Positions 1 to 11,594 of a stretch of DNA of 64,000 bases are shown here, piece after piece. Position 1 is the first letter of the stretch; every line of letters begins with the position of its first letter. The position numbers were made by a program, and so were the translations under genes. The notes under the pieces are model-generated. The model was not told the origin of the DNA. It worked only from the letters and a program-made list of their open reading frames with translations, and made no database searches. Source of the DNA: Malaya genurostris (Eukaryota; Arthropoda; Insecta; Diptera; Culicidae); NCBI RefSeq assembly GCF_030247185.1, contig NC_080571.1, positions 40,393,502 through 40,457,501 on the forward strand, given 5' to 3'.

Positions 1-690
1 GTTTTGCACTGACTGAGTGGAAACATATATTAAAGAAGCCAAATGAATGAGAACATTTGGCCGTTGAACAGATTTGTTTTGCGTTCAATACTACATAATT
101 TGAATAACGGTCGTCAAAAGGTGAGATACCTAAGTGCTCACAGGTTCCTATCTCATGCCGCCCCGTGAGTCTATGATGACATTTGGTCAATAGAACGGCG
201 TTGATTGGGTGCTATCGCTTTCTGCGTTAGTAGCAAAATGAGAGGGTGTGAATTGGTTTTTATGTAATAATTCATTCAGAAGACTGAAGGTTTGGAAGAT
301 TTAGATACGGTATGAAATGTAATATTGAATGCAAGAACTCGAGTATTGATAAGATCGAAAAATGTTAATTTTTCATACAAAACTGAAGAACATAAACTAA
401 ATATGCGTCGATTGCTTGCCAATTGCAAAGGATCAACAGTCTTTCTGCAATGTTTGAATCCATTTGATGCAAACACCTCATTAAGGCGGGGCTGGCACGA
501 TGGAACGGTGACCTCGGAACATGTTTTACACTGTATACGAAATGGGCCATCGGAATTCGATTGAGTCAACACCTCCCTGAGTCCTGAGCTAAAGTTATTT
601 GCATGTATAAACAAAACACATGGAAACATCTTTTTTCTGTAAACCGCTGCCAGACAGTGGGGCTTAGGATAGGTTAACCACACACACGCA
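1..690. other. Unassigned intronic sequence
   Basis: AT-rich sequence inside the intron after Myo9 exon 9. Short reading frames overlap on both strands without recognisable domains. No repeat or RNA gene identified. Confidence 0.5.
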
Positions 691-1165
691 CAGAGCCGAA
701 ATTTTTCAAAATATTTTTTTTAGAAATAACAGAAAATCTCGACGTTTCATGTAATTCTAAGTCATTTGGCATAAAAACATCGATTTCGGAAAGGTCAAAT
801 ACCTGAGAGTCCCATTTAAAATTTCGAGATGACACTAGATATCGACGTTTCAGATAATTCTATTTCTTCGATTTCGAAAACCTCGAAAAAAAAATGTATG
901 TCCCAGAGTCGAGTTTTCTCAAAAAAACTTTTTTCGAGATGATACTAAATCTCGACGTTTTATGCAATTCTAAGACATTACAAACAAATTTTTCAAGATC
1001 GAACATTTCCAAACTTTGACCGCCTGGCGGCGCCCCTTACTCATATCTGATTGAGCTTAAATAGTTCATAAGGACTTTTTTGAGGTGCATAACCGTTTGA
1101 GCACTACCGCTTAACGAAATTAGAGATGACCCTAGAATATGGGCACCCTACTGTGTAGTGTCGAT
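690..1165 (+). repeat. Interspersed repeat A, copy 1
   Basis: This block shares phrases in the same order with 51430-51790: TCTCGACGTTTCATG followed by CAATTCTAAG, GGCATAAAAA, then a GACCGCC/GCACC stretch and a ...AATTAGAG...ACC end. It also repeats the TCTCGACGTTT phrase internally. No coding capacity; class of element unknown. Confidence 0.6.
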
Positions 1166-1490
1166 ATGCAACCGAAGATTCGAGAATCGATAATGACAGA
1201 GAACGTTTCATATTGATTCTTACCTGTTGGCGCTAGTATCTATAGTCGTTTTTGTTTCCAAAGAAGTTCTGAGATGTAATTACTTCGATCTATCATATTT
1301 TAGACACTCTTTAAAGCCAAATGCCACATATTTTCATTATATCGATGAAAGAATGAGAATTGAAATTCGACCAATTCTCCTTGCAGACGTTATTTTGATT
1401 TCGTCTTGTATTTATGGAAAAAAAAAAAAAAAATTTCGTCTTGTAGTGGAACGAGTAACGCAGGTAATGATACTCTCTTTTGGGAGCGGC

Positions 1491-2156
1491 CCGTTTGGCA
1501 TAATACCGTTTGGCATAATGGTTATTTGGCATAATGGCCATTTGGCACAATGACATTTGTCATAATAATAATTGGATTCGTAATATTTTAATCTAATGTA
1601 AATTTTCGTTTATTTTTCGATCGAGTGATGTTTTGCAAGGAAAACTCGAACGAAATGTGTTTATCGATATATTCGGTCCGAATATTTCGATAATATTACG
1701 TGAAATAGCATTATTATTTTTTATTTCTATAATTCTGTAGTAAATAGCAGACTGTCATTTTATATAAGCAACTCACTTAGTGCTAGCACAATCTTCTGTT
1801 CGTCATAGGTGATTCAGGTCGAGACGGCTGAAGGCCGCGAGTGCACGGGCGACCCGCCGTCGGAAGCGCCGGCCCCTGCGGGGGGGCAACGCCCCCGCAG
1901 AAATCACCTCTGTCTAGTTGCGGGCGTTTGCCCGGGTTACCCAAAGCTAGGAGCTATCCCTCAGTTAGGTCCGAACGAGCGGCAGCGAGCAGGTCATTAA
2001 ACACGATGAGGCGTAGCCGCATTAGACCTTACAAAATTTCAGTAAAGAAAAACAATTTCCATTAAGCAGCATGTTCATCTGTTATGCCAAATGACTGTTA
2101 TGCCAAATGACCATTATGCCAAATAACCATTATGCCAAATGTCGTTAGGCCAAACA
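1491..2156. mobile_element. MITE with repetitive inverted ends and GC-rich core
   Basis: Both ends are built from tandem copies of a unit close to TTTGGCATAATGG, in opposite orientation (1492-1570 and about 2080-2156), forming imperfect inverted repeats of about 75 bases. Between them is AT-rich sequence and then an abrupt GC-rich island (about 1817-2030) with a strong hairpin: arms 1876-1884 and 1892-1900, CTGCGGGGG pairing with CCCCCGCAG. No transposase. The core composition is unlike anything else in the window. Confidence 0.75.
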
Positions 2157-2934
2157 TGGTAGCCCCTGTAAAACAACGTTTGAAATTTCCGTAGATGTGT
2201 TGGCGATCTTGAAAAAAGTAAAATTTTACAAAACTTCTGCCGAGCTCGAAATGAACCCTGGAAAATGTTCCGCAATCTAGAGTTGGGTTCTCTTTGCTTT
2301 GTGAGCCGGTGCCGAGTCCTGTTCGCGAAACCCAATAACTAGAACCTAAATGACGACGTGTCCACGGTTCAGCGACGTTTTGTAGAACTAATTCTCGAGT
2401 TTTCGTCCCCAGGTGGCCGTTAGATCGCCGGCATAGGTTCGTGTTTTTTTTCTAGTAATCAAACTCTGGCGAATTGTGTATTCATGACCTGCTGTACGGT
2501 GAAGAGCTTCTTGGTCGTTGAACACGATATTCTGAAACCTTTCTTCTGCAGGCCCTCTTCAACAGCACGCACCTTCGCTCTTTTATTCTGGATTTTAAAC
2601 AACTGATGTTCATCTTCCAAGATCCAAAGGAGACTTCTTCTATCTGATAGGTTGGCATCCTCCCCAAATTAGTGACGCTACGTCAAGGTTTCCTCTTAAG
2701 GCGACTCTTGGCGATCCTCACCATGTCATGTTCCACCACAGACGCCCCAATATATTTTGATACTTTCAATTTCGGGATATCTTTTTACTGTACGGTGTAC
2801 AAAACCTTTTCAAATATGCAAATGAGACAGCTCATGAACTATATTCTTCTATTGATTTCCTGTTTAAAACAAGGCAACCACAGTACTAAGTTTGTGTTTA
2901 AGATCTACACACTTAAATTTTATTGCTTAATCAC
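2157..2934. other. Unassigned intronic sequence
   Basis: No gene, RNA or clear repeat seen. Short reading frames on both strands lack recognisable motifs and none continues the myosin. Confidence 0.45.
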
Positions 2935-3095
2935 GGCAAAAAATGCCGAGTGCTCGGTAGTCGTCTCGGTAAAATGTATAGTTACTGAGAACCTCAGCAG
3001 CACTATTGCCGAACTTGTCAGAGGAACTTTTTTTGTTACCTCGGCAAAAGCGATCAGCAATTGCCGAGTAATCAGTAATCGAATGACAAAAAGAA
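2935..3095. repeat. Short repeat with TGCCGAG ends
   Basis: Contains several TGCCGAG/CTCGGCA motifs in both orientations (for example ATGCCGAGTGCTCGG near the left and ATTGCCGAGTAATC near the right). This gives a MITE-like arrangement of about 160 bases. No coding potential. Confidence 0.4.
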
Positions 3096-3393
3096 TTTTT
3101 CTTTAATATTGTATGAAATAAGTATCACAAAATCTGAGGTTGGCGAAAGGGAGTATTGTATTAAGGTTTATTTTAAATCAGCATACAGGAAGAAAAGTAA
3201 CACATTCATCCACTGACAGCCAATATACAATGTCGGGGTCGCCCAATACAGTTACGTGAGTAACGTAAAATGACTGCTGGAAATGATGTAACAGTTGAAT
3301 TGCTGGAATTTGTATGTTTTATGAATACCTTCTGTATTAGTGAAGTTTGGGTAGCATTGCCCGTCTCTACTCAGTATTGGTTGGCAAATCATC

Positions 3394-3769
3394 ATGAATA
3401 GGTTAACCTTAGAACAACGCTTCCAAATCATGAAATTTATTTTCAAAATCAGTGTTCAATTGAAACTGTTTATAGCCCAAAATACTCTTCAGTGATGAGG
3501 CGCATTTTTGGTTGAGTAGACTGGCCAAAACAATCGACTTATTGAAAGAACATTTCAACGACATTATTTCGAGAAATGAACCGGTGAATTGGCCTCCGCC
3601 TTGGTGTGAATTGAGGCCACTAGAAACATCCTTTTTATGGAACTTGTCAATAGAATATCATGGCTTGGGTCCGTCGAATCCCTTCATACCGTTTGATGAA
3701 ACATTGACAAAAGAGAGCGCGATAGAAGACAAGATCTATGGAATTCCAGTCTGTTTCGATCATTTTTAA
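3394..3769 (+). pseudogene. Tc1/mariner-like transposase relic (DDE_3 type)
   Basis: A start-like MNRLTLEQRFQIMKFIFKI is followed, after frame change and deletion, by FSDEAHFWL, the motif around the first catalytic Asp. It then jumps to a C-terminal piece, FNDIISRNEPVNWPPPWCEL, ending near FLWNLS. In complete relatives the last part reads PVNWPPRSCDLTPLD. The central catalytic part with the second Asp is missing and the third is changed (CELRPLE). It is a dead internal-deletion copy. I saw no clear terminal inverted repeats. Confidence 0.6.
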
Positions 3770-4973
3770 AAATAGATACCCAAAGACCATCGATGATTTA
3801 GCTTGACACTGAAATAATATTGATAATATTATGGCTTTGATATCATTCGATTAATATATTCATTTATGTTAGTTCAACTAGAATTACTGCATACTGTTTG
3901 TTCGTTTGGCACTCCTAATTAGATAATGCTAATTGCACGAATTGTGTATGGTTACGATACTTGTCACTGTGCTCCCAGGGATCATTTTCCTTAATTTCAC
4001 TGGACACCGGTTCAGTAGCGTTTAGTGAAATTAAAGACTGAGTGCACTGTAAATACATTTAGTTTAAATAGCAAGTAAATGCTGTGACCGCAGACTGTTC
4101 ATTTTACGTACGTTTCTTGACCGAAAAAAAACATTTTTGCATTATTGATAACACAACTAACATCCGAAGGAATCATTACTCCTTCAAACCGCTTCCACCT
4201 CGATAACGAAACAAATGGTTCCAAAACAAAGCACATTTCGAACAAGTCAATTAACAGTGGTAGAACAAGCAATAAATTATGTCATTTTTCAACCCTCTCC
4301 CTCCTAAACTTGACTTTGTTCAGGAACAACGTGACATTGTCAATCCATTTATTGTTTGCTATGAACAACTCGAAAACAAAACAATTTTAAATTCCAATAA
4401 CCAAGCAGGATATCATTCAGGCAAAATCACAACTAAGCTCGATGCCATAGCGGCTGATTTTTGATAACTAAAACACGTGAAAGCATGTTTAACATATTTA
4501 AACAAATCAATATCCCCGGAACCAGACACAACAGAAACACTATTCATCACAAGACACGAGAACAAAACAACAACATGTAGAATCATGAAAAGCAATCGCA
4601 GAATCCAGAGACGAAAAGTGAAATACAAATAAAAAAACAAGAACATAAATAGCCTTTGACAATCAAGGTGTCTCCACTTACGCGATTCGGTTAATAGTTA
4701 AGTTCACCGATGAAACCGTCACTAGATGGCTATGGGAGGCAAATGAACGTATGCACGTTTACGGAGAGAAAAGAAACAATGGAAAACAATACATTGGTTG
4801 GAGACAAGACGTCACGCTGTGGAAATTCAGAAAGTTTCACCATAGCCCCCCTTCACAACAAAATGAGTATGTAGTAAATGACTGCGAGGGACTGCACATA
4901 TCGAACTAAACGACGGCATGGATTGCACAATATTCTAGCAGGGATCGCCCACAAAGGACCAGAAACCACTCAC
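3770..4973. other. Unassigned intronic sequence
   Basis: About 1.2 kb between the transposase relic and Myo9 exon 9. It has short unrelated reading frames and no recognised element. Confidence 0.45.
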
Positions 4974-5239
4974 CTTACGATGCTCTCGTTCGGAGCACGG
5001 TAGCGACTCTTGGTGGAGAGCTTGTTGTAGGACTGATCGGCCCGTTCCTTGCGGTGTTTGATGCCGGCCGACCTAAATGCAAAGTAGCCACGAAAAAATG
5101 CACGCAGAATGGCCCACCGGAACACGGCAACCGGATCGGCACCGACCAGCTCCCGTACGAACGCCATGCTCGAGTTTTTCAGCACACTGACAATATCCTG
5201 CCGCATCAAGTCGAGATTCTTCTCGCGCATTTCGGCCAC
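4974..5239 (-). CDS. Myo9: Myosin IX, coding exon 9 (motor, towards loop 2)
   Basis: The exon is 266 bases with acceptor tttag and donor gtgagt. It encodes VAEMREKNLDLMRQDIVSVL, then VRELVGADPVAVFRWAILRA, close to vertebrate MYO9 (VRELIGMDPVAVFRW). It ends in a basic stretch, SYNKLSTKSRYRAP, probably the start of the long class IX loop 2 insert, which contributes to actin binding. Two bases (AG) of the next codon remain. I found no convincing next exon in 1-4973, so the gene continues beyond the left edge. Confidence 0.94.
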
Positions 5240-5305
5240 CTAAAACGGAAAATCACAGTTTGAGTCTGTGTTTTTTTTAGTTTATCTAAATTTGTAACAG
5301 TTCAC

Positions 5306-5441
5306 CTGATATTTGACTTTTCCCGCGTAATGTTTGATGATAAATGCATTTTCCTTTCGTTGGGGTTTCTCGTAGAACTGATTATCTTTATGGACACTGT
5401 TGAATTTTTGCAGTAACGTTTCGTTGGTAGCTCCGGGAAAG
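5306..5441 (-). CDS. Myo9: Myosin IX, coding exon 8 (lower 50-kDa region)
   Basis: The exon is 136 bases with acceptor tatcag and donor gtgaac. It completes an Asn and reads NFPGATNETLLQKFN, then ENAFIIKHYAGKVKYQ. The NFP...AT...L..K and F.I.HYAG.V.Y patterns are conserved in myosin motors. It ends on a complete codon. Confidence 0.94.
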
Positions 5442-5501
5442 CTGATAGTCAACGGTTAATTAAAAATTTCTAACAATCAGTGAAAAAAATTCAGAACTTA
5501 C

Positions 5502-5644
5502 TTGCATAAATCATCCAAAATGCAAAGCAAACCCGACGGTTTTGACTCGAACAGTTGAAGACATCCTGAGTTATCCAAAAATTCAATATCAGTCCACTTG
5601 ATACCTTCCCGCTTATACTCCTTTTGCTCATATTTGAACACGTG
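5502..5644 (-). CDS. Myo9: Myosin IX, coding exon 7 (relay region)
   Basis: The exon is 143 bases with acceptor ttttag and donor gtaagt. It encodes HVFKYEQKEYKREGIKW, then FLDNSGCLQLFESKPSGLL and CILDDLC, and leaves AA to start the next codon. HVFxxEQxEYxxEGI is the conserved relay helix and loop of all myosins. The gene-direction intron before it is only about 60 bases. Confidence 0.95.
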
Positions 5645-5704
5645 CTAAAATGAAAAAAAAGGTTATGAATAGGGTTTTCTACAAATCCTGATCTTACTGC
5701 ATAC

Positions 5705-6658
5705 CAAATTGAAATAATACTGTAAATGCTCATTGGCGTAGTTGATGCACAACTGCTCGAAGCTATTCTGCAGTCCAAAATCTTCGAATCCAAAAATGTC
5801 GAGCACCCCGATTGAATGGCCGGTGTGCATCGTCTGGTCCTTGTTTAGCAGTGCGTGGTTCACCTGCAGAACAATCCAATCGAACAGTGCCCCGTACAGA
5901 CACTTCGCCAGGGCATCCCGGGCGGCGATCGCCTCCGGGAGCTTGTACTGCATGATCAACGTTTCCCCGCTGGCCTTCACCCGTTTCGAGGTCAGTGCCG
6001 ACAGTAGCGTTTCCTGCTTCACCCGCAACAATTCCGATATCAGTCCGACGACCTCCGGGTTTCGAACCTGAACACTTTCATCGTGGTGGTAAGTGGATTT
6101 CTTCGGGAAGAATTCCACGTTTCCCAGTAACAGAACAGCCGACAGAACAGCAAACAAACGTCTCTGTTTTTCTGCCGAAAAGCCCACCATTTCCATGCTT
6201 TGCTTTAAGCGAGAAAATTCATACTTTTCATCGCAGTTCTCCAGCGTAAGATTTTTTGCGTTCAGGTAGTGATACTTATCCGCCGGAAGCAGATGCAAAG
6301 CGATCCGTTCCTGTTCCGTCGCCCCCGATAGCAGATAGTAAAACACATGGTAGTTTCTTTCGTAGTAACCCTGGGACACTATTCGGCTCTTTTCCAGTAA
6401 ATATTTTTGCACTACCGCACCCTGAACCATCCCATTCTCCCGGTAGTTCACCTGAATAAACTTTCCGAAGCGACTGCTGTTGTTGTTGTGTGCCGTTTTG
6501 GCATTGCCGAATGCTTCCAGCACGGGACCGGCACTCAGGATCGTTTGTTCCACACCCGAACCGTGGGCTCCCTTCTGGGACAGTGCCGTCAGATGGTGCA
6601 GCAGAAAGTTGGTGCTTTCGGTTTTACCGGAACCGCTCTCGCCGCTGATTACGATGCA
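5705..6658 (-). CDS. Myo9: Myosin IX, coding exon 6 (P-loop to switch II)
   Basis: The exon is 954 bases (318 codons), phase 0 at both ends, with acceptor cacacag and donor gtatgc. It holds the nucleotide-binding core: CIVISGESGSGKTEST (P-loop, with the Walker Lys and Thr), NNNSSRFGK (switch I), the upper 50-kDa region, and DIFGFED (switch II) followed by NSFEQLCINYANEHLQYYF. All catalytic residues are present, so the ATPase should be functional. The exon ends within the relay helix. Confidence 0.97.
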
Positions 6659-7502
6659 CTGTGTGGAAGGAAAAATAAAAAAAACGAAACGGAAACAGTT
6701 TTATGAGTTATGATTGTAATGGAAGTTTTACATATCGGAAATGATCTCGTATCTAGTGCTAGTAAACAATCCGATTTCAAACGTGTCATGAGAAACTTTT
6801 ATAAATATATTGATGATTTTAAATGATGGATGAAATTAAATAGTTCATACATTGTCAAAACATTATTCATCTTCAAAATCCCGATCCTAACTCACTCCAC
6901 GCAATATGAGAATCGATCCGTTCAACGCCAGAACTGTGAGTATCAGTAGTTCTCAGAATGGTCTACAGCCGGTAGACCACAGCAAGCAGACAGCGAATTA
7001 CTCACTGTCAATTGTGAATGTTTTAATTCGAATTCCAGCTGCGGGGCGGTTTCACGTCACGACCAGAAGAAGCAGATGTATTTTCACGGATGGCCTGATG
7101 CCAATCTCGTCATCCGGAAAAGTCTGAGTGTGTACTGAGTCTGACGTGACGTCATCGTCATTGAATGAAAGTGAAACGAACATTTTCATTAGACGTTCTG
7201 GTTCTGGTTGAATTTTTGTCGATATAATCAACATTTTCAAGCATCCTTCTGCGTCATCATTTATTATGCTAAATTCCGATGCACGGTATGTGATACACAC
7301 CCGAGTGCGGTTTCTCGACTTCCCGGCAGTCTTGGCACGAACGAACATGGGAACAAATTTATTGCCTAATAGGATTGTCGTCACTACTGTCGTCATATGC
7401 TCAGGGTATGCAAGTTGAACTAGAATCGATGTAATGAGTTCATCGGATGGTGAAGTTGAATATTTGACAAACTTAGAGCCTTTGTCTTTTCCTTTGCCGG
7501 TA
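6659..7502. other. Start of the 23-kb intron, unassigned
   Basis: Sequence upstream (in gene direction) of the exon 6 acceptor. It includes a CRE-like palindrome region near 7143-7160 (TGACGTGACGTCATCGTCA). Otherwise no gene or repeat identified. Confidence 0.45.
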
Positions 7503-7691
7503 CCATGATTAAGAAATTATGAAAATCATGAAACGTGTCTTCTCTGGAGATCAAACCTATTATTAATGATATTATGAACAAAATGATTTAAATCATGTCA
7601 ATTTTCATGGAATTTACTCACAAAATCATCAGTAATAGGCATGGTGTCATGAAAAGTAATGTTTCATGATTTTCTTGATTTCTTAATCATG
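7503..7691. mobile_element. MITE with about 32-base inverted repeats
   Basis: Left end CCATGATTAAGAAATTATG and right end GATTTCTTAATCATGG mirror each other over about 32 bases with only a few mismatches; the inner part of each arm carries AAATCATGAAAC/GTTTCATGATTT. Non-coding and about 190 bases. A diverged relative may lie at 34604-34818. Confidence 0.75.
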
Positions 7692-8041
7692 GTAACGGCG
7701 ATGGATTTGTATCCGTGGAGAGTTATTGATCCAGCGATACTATTTTCGAACGTTCCCATTGTTCTACTTCAATACTTGACTGAAATTATACTGGAAATAA
7801 TTTTATTAAGCCGAAATGATGAATTTTCGCAGGTTAACTATAACAATTATAACGAACTATCGGTGATTGAATATAACACCGTTTCTCACCGAAAATATAC
7901 ACCTAGTGATGTTATAATACCTTTCACTTGCCATTCAAATAGTCACATAAAACATTTTTTCATCAAGCTAATTTTCGACACAACTTTACATGCACAGCAA
8001 AAAAAATCATGGAACTTAAAATTTACTCAGGAACTATAAAA
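7692..8041. other. Unassigned intronic sequence
   Basis: About 350 bases with one plus-strand open frame (7659-8039) that overlaps the MITE end and shows no domain. Treated as non-coding. Confidence 0.4.
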
Positions 8042-8160
8042 TAACTCAAACTGCAAGAATATTGTATTATTACAACTGTAAAAATGTGTCATTTTCGATA
8101 CTCGAATATGTCGGTCTTTGGAGACGTAAGTTTACATGATTTTTTTCTAAATGTGTAGAT
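8042..8160 (-). repeat. Fragment of MITE family B
   Basis: Matches one end of the element at 43296-43556 and, inverted, 19488-19768: a CTGTAAAAATG...TCATTTT phrase, then ATATGTCGGTCT, GACGTAAGTTTACA and a TAAATGTGTAG end. Only about 120 bases are preserved. Confidence 0.6.
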
Positions 8161-8383
8161 ATATTTGGGTCCATTTAGAATGATTCAAATAAACGTACTT
8201 CAACGCTTATTCGACAACATCCGCTAAACCGAAAGTATTAGCAATAATACACACTTCGAAAAAACCCTGTCATGTTACATCTTATTAGATGCACATAAAT
8301 GGAGCGTCGCAGTTCACGCCAATTTACTTGGAAGAACATTCAATATTGTGTCTTGAATTCCATGACATGAAATTTAAACAATA

Positions 8384-9408
8384 CGGGTGTGTAATGTCAG
8401 AGACATAACTGGATGTCGTGAATACGAATAAAAATGACACGATTTCTTTATACTTCCGAATTGTGTAACTTTCCCCCTTTTCACTACTAGAATTTTGAAC
8501 GTTTTTTGACGTCGATTATCTCATTTTGGATTTGCATATTTCATTGAAAGAAACTATCAAGATGCTGTACAGGATTCATTTCTGCCTTTTAGAAGGTCCA
8601 AATTGTGAAATTTTCTACGATATTTTGCACAGTTCGGAATTTTTTCCTCGAACGATCTTCGCATAGCGAAAAGTGGACGAAGGAAATCAAATTATTTTGG
8701 ATATTCGCTAAACTGATGATTTTTACCTTCGATTTGCAAAGAAGTTATCTTAATAGTTCTTTAGATAACATTTAGAGCCATTAGAACGGCTGATTTTATA
8801 TAATGTTGCCCACTTTTCGTTTTCTTTCTCTCAAATGCAAACGACCAGCAGCTCTGTTGCATGATGCAATCGCTCTTGTTTTAGTTGAAACTAGCTTTGC
8901 GTACAAACCGCAACACATTCGCTCGCAGTGTCAAATGATGCGAAACTGGTTTAATGCGTCTTCTCACCTTGACGACCGGAAGGCAAAGGAGAACTACGCG
9001 CTCTCCGATGCCGCTGTTTGAATGCGTCTTCTCGCCCCAACGTCTGCTTCCATCCAGCGCATAAAAAGAAATGATCGATTTTCGACCACGGTTTCCCTTT
9101 TATAACGTTGAAGATATGTGCCTGACTACCTTAAAATCGTCGTCCTTGCGCGAAAAACCCAAGCAAAAGTAAGGTGTTTTCCGCGTTGTTTTCAAATTTT
9201 GAGAAAACTTAATATTTTAGTTGTTTGTGGTTATCTCACACTGTTCAAAATAGTATCCTAAATTCCTGATCATATTTTTGATGAAATAGTGAAAAAATTA
9301 TGTTGCTGCAATTAATACAAGTTGAGATATTCACGATTAAGTTCTGCCCATTCTTCCATATGGCAAATTTTGAAAAGGCGCCCCATAGTAAAGTAAGTCG
9401 TATTCACG
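8384..9408 (+). mobile_element. Non-autonomous element C, copy 1
   Basis: Nearly the whole block recurs at 58757-59838. It begins GTGTAATGTCAGAGACATAA and TGTCGTGAATACGA, and ends CCCCATAGTAAAGTAAGTCG then TATTCACGACA. The 14-base TGTCGTGAATACGA near the left is inverted at the right end. It carries no transposase. It holds a TATATAAT-like motif, an open frame of 72 codons without recognisable domain (8803-9021), and a phrase GCGTCTTCTC repeated twice. The class is unknown. Confidence 0.7.
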
Positions 9409-11104
9409 ACAAAAAATAAATAAATAAATAAATAAAATGAATACTGACTGATAGCCCTCGCTAAGACTACCTCGACTTGAACCGAGAATCATTGGATCAC
9501 GAAGTACGTCTGTTAATCGACTGAGTCACAAAAGCACACATATGCTTGACTGGTAAAAGGTACATTTAAATTAATACAGTCGCACTTGATAGCAGAATGC
9601 AAGTTACAGTCCAAACCAGTAAAATTCATGCTAATCTACACACCAAAAAAATTTTAATGTTACTTAATCCCTCATTAGATTTAAATCATGAAGACCTAAT
9701 TGTCAAGTGATGGAAAATTTCATTTCTAATGCCTGTACCTTATGATCAAAAAAGAACCGGAATTTTCATTTTAAAATTCCCGCGCTTGTTCAATCGGTAA
9801 ACTTGTATTCTCTCAACGTTGGCAACACTTTTATACACATTCTGTCAAATTTTGACGAGTTCAAGTTTGTTGAAATCGGATTAGCCATCTCTGAGAAAAA
9901 TCAGCGGGAAAAAGTTCATTTTGTTAGTTAAGCCATTTATACCATTAGTTTCATTTTGGTCTACTTTGTTTATGAACGGTCCCTAAACTCTTTTCAAAAA
10001 CAGAATCTTTTTTATGAGAAAGGCAAAAATGCCTTTTGAAATGGCTATATTTGATCGGTCTATTCTTCTATGCAATATATTATAAAATTAACGAAGTTTA
10101 TATCAATCATATCGAGCTAAATAACCTCAAAAATAACTGCTTCCATAGAAAGTTTTCACACAAATACTTCTCAGATTTCTACCATTCGCCTCCATTGATA
10201 TAAAACGGACTGCAACACGCAGTCCTAAATTGTATTGTAATATTTCAGAAATAACAAACAAGTTATCTGATTTCACATATTCCGATCTGGATGAAATTTT
10301 GCACACGTCTCATACAGCAAAGGATATGTTCTGCAGGTATGGAGAGACTAATTCAACTCAAGACTGATTTTCAAAACGGCGTTAGTATTTTTGCAAGCAC
10401 TTTCTTCAAAACGTTGTAACTCGAAAACTGTTACTTGTATAAAAAATCATGTCCAAGACGAAAGTTCAGAAATTCAACCAAGCACTATGTACTGGAAAAA
10501 GATGAAAAATATATAAAATTTTCCAGTAAAGACTGAAAAATAAATCGCATTTTTTATTTATTTTGAAATATTTTTCATGAAATAAAAAGTTACAGATAAA
10601 GCAAATTGAAGGCATTTACAAAGCTTTATGTTTTTGATGAGAAAAAAGCATTTAAATACCATTTGTTTTGCACGGATGGAGAGACCAATTCGACTGAAGA
10701 CTAATTTAAGGAAAGTGCGTAAATATTACAAAATACACTCTCTTCAAACCGTAACCAAAATGAAATTGCCGGTAATCAACTGGGTACTTTGAAAAAAATA
10801 AACACTGATAAAAAATTGAACGCATTCTCAAAAATAAGACAAAAAAAACGTAAAGTTGAAAAAACACATCTTCAATTTTCTGCAATATTTTCATTCTAAG
10901 GTATTGTAGGCTTCCGCCAAACTTCAAATTTTTAATTAAAAATATTTATATTTCATCAGTGTATTAATTTTTTTTATGTGTACATTTTTAGAGTGCCGGG
11001 TTGATTTTCTGAATTTTTTTCTTAGACACCATTGTTGTACAAACAACAGTTTCTTAGTTACCACGAAATATATTCGTCTTTTAAAACGTATATAGGCGAT
11101 ACGT
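9409..11104. other. Unassigned AT-rich intronic sequence
   Basis: Contains a short AAAT microsatellite at about 9414-9437 and no recognisable gene. Short reading frames on the minus strand (10706-11397) have no domain and partly overlap a SINE. Confidence 0.45.
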
Positions 11105-11262
11105 TTGGGGACGGGTATAGGCGTGAAAGGTAAGTCGATGACTTCCATGCAGCCAGCCTGGGTTCGATTCCCAACCCCGCACATAAGATCAGAAAGTTTT
11201 TCTGGCCCGAAGAGGCGAAAGACCTTAAGGCTAAAACCTCTATAACGGAAACAAAAAAATAA
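11105..11262 (+). mobile_element. tRNA-derived SINE, copy 1
   Basis: Begins GGGGACGGGTATAGGCGTG, carries a B-box-like GGTTCGATTCCCAACC, continues with the body motif CCCGAAGAGGCGAAAGACC and ends in an A-rich tail after CTCTATAA. The same body occurs at 21416-21570 (minus) and 46276-46372 (plus). The RNA polymerase III promoter is inferred from the B box. Confidence 0.85.
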
Positions 11263-11594
11263 TGATACCTCCATTTGTTCAACACAAATTGTTTGCCATA
11301 TTGCAGACATGTACAAAGTTTTATCCAAATCGAAGCAAGTCAATCCTGATTTTGTCATATTTTCTGGTTTTATTATTTCGAATTGCTCCTCATTCATCTA
11401 TTCAACACGACTTATAATGCGTCAGCGGCATCTGGCTCAATTAATCCGCGTTGCTTATCGCATTTTTGCCTTTCTCATATAGAAAGGTTATGCAATCACT
11501 GTGAAAACCGACTTTTGAACCGAGCGTCATATACTATTCGACTCAGATCGTCGAGTACGCAAAATGTCTGTGTGTGTATGTGCGTATGTGTGTA

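Noticed and set aside
1809..2065. Overlapping GC-rich open frames
   Set aside because: They arise from the GC-rich MITE core; no domain and two frames equally open.
2482..2667. Candidate next myosin exon on the minus strand
   Set aside because: The translation has no similarity to the myosin loop 2 or actin-binding region and no fitting splice phase.
8803..9021. Open frame in element C copy 1
   Set aside because: Not preserved in the closely similar copy at 58757-59838, so coding is unlikely.
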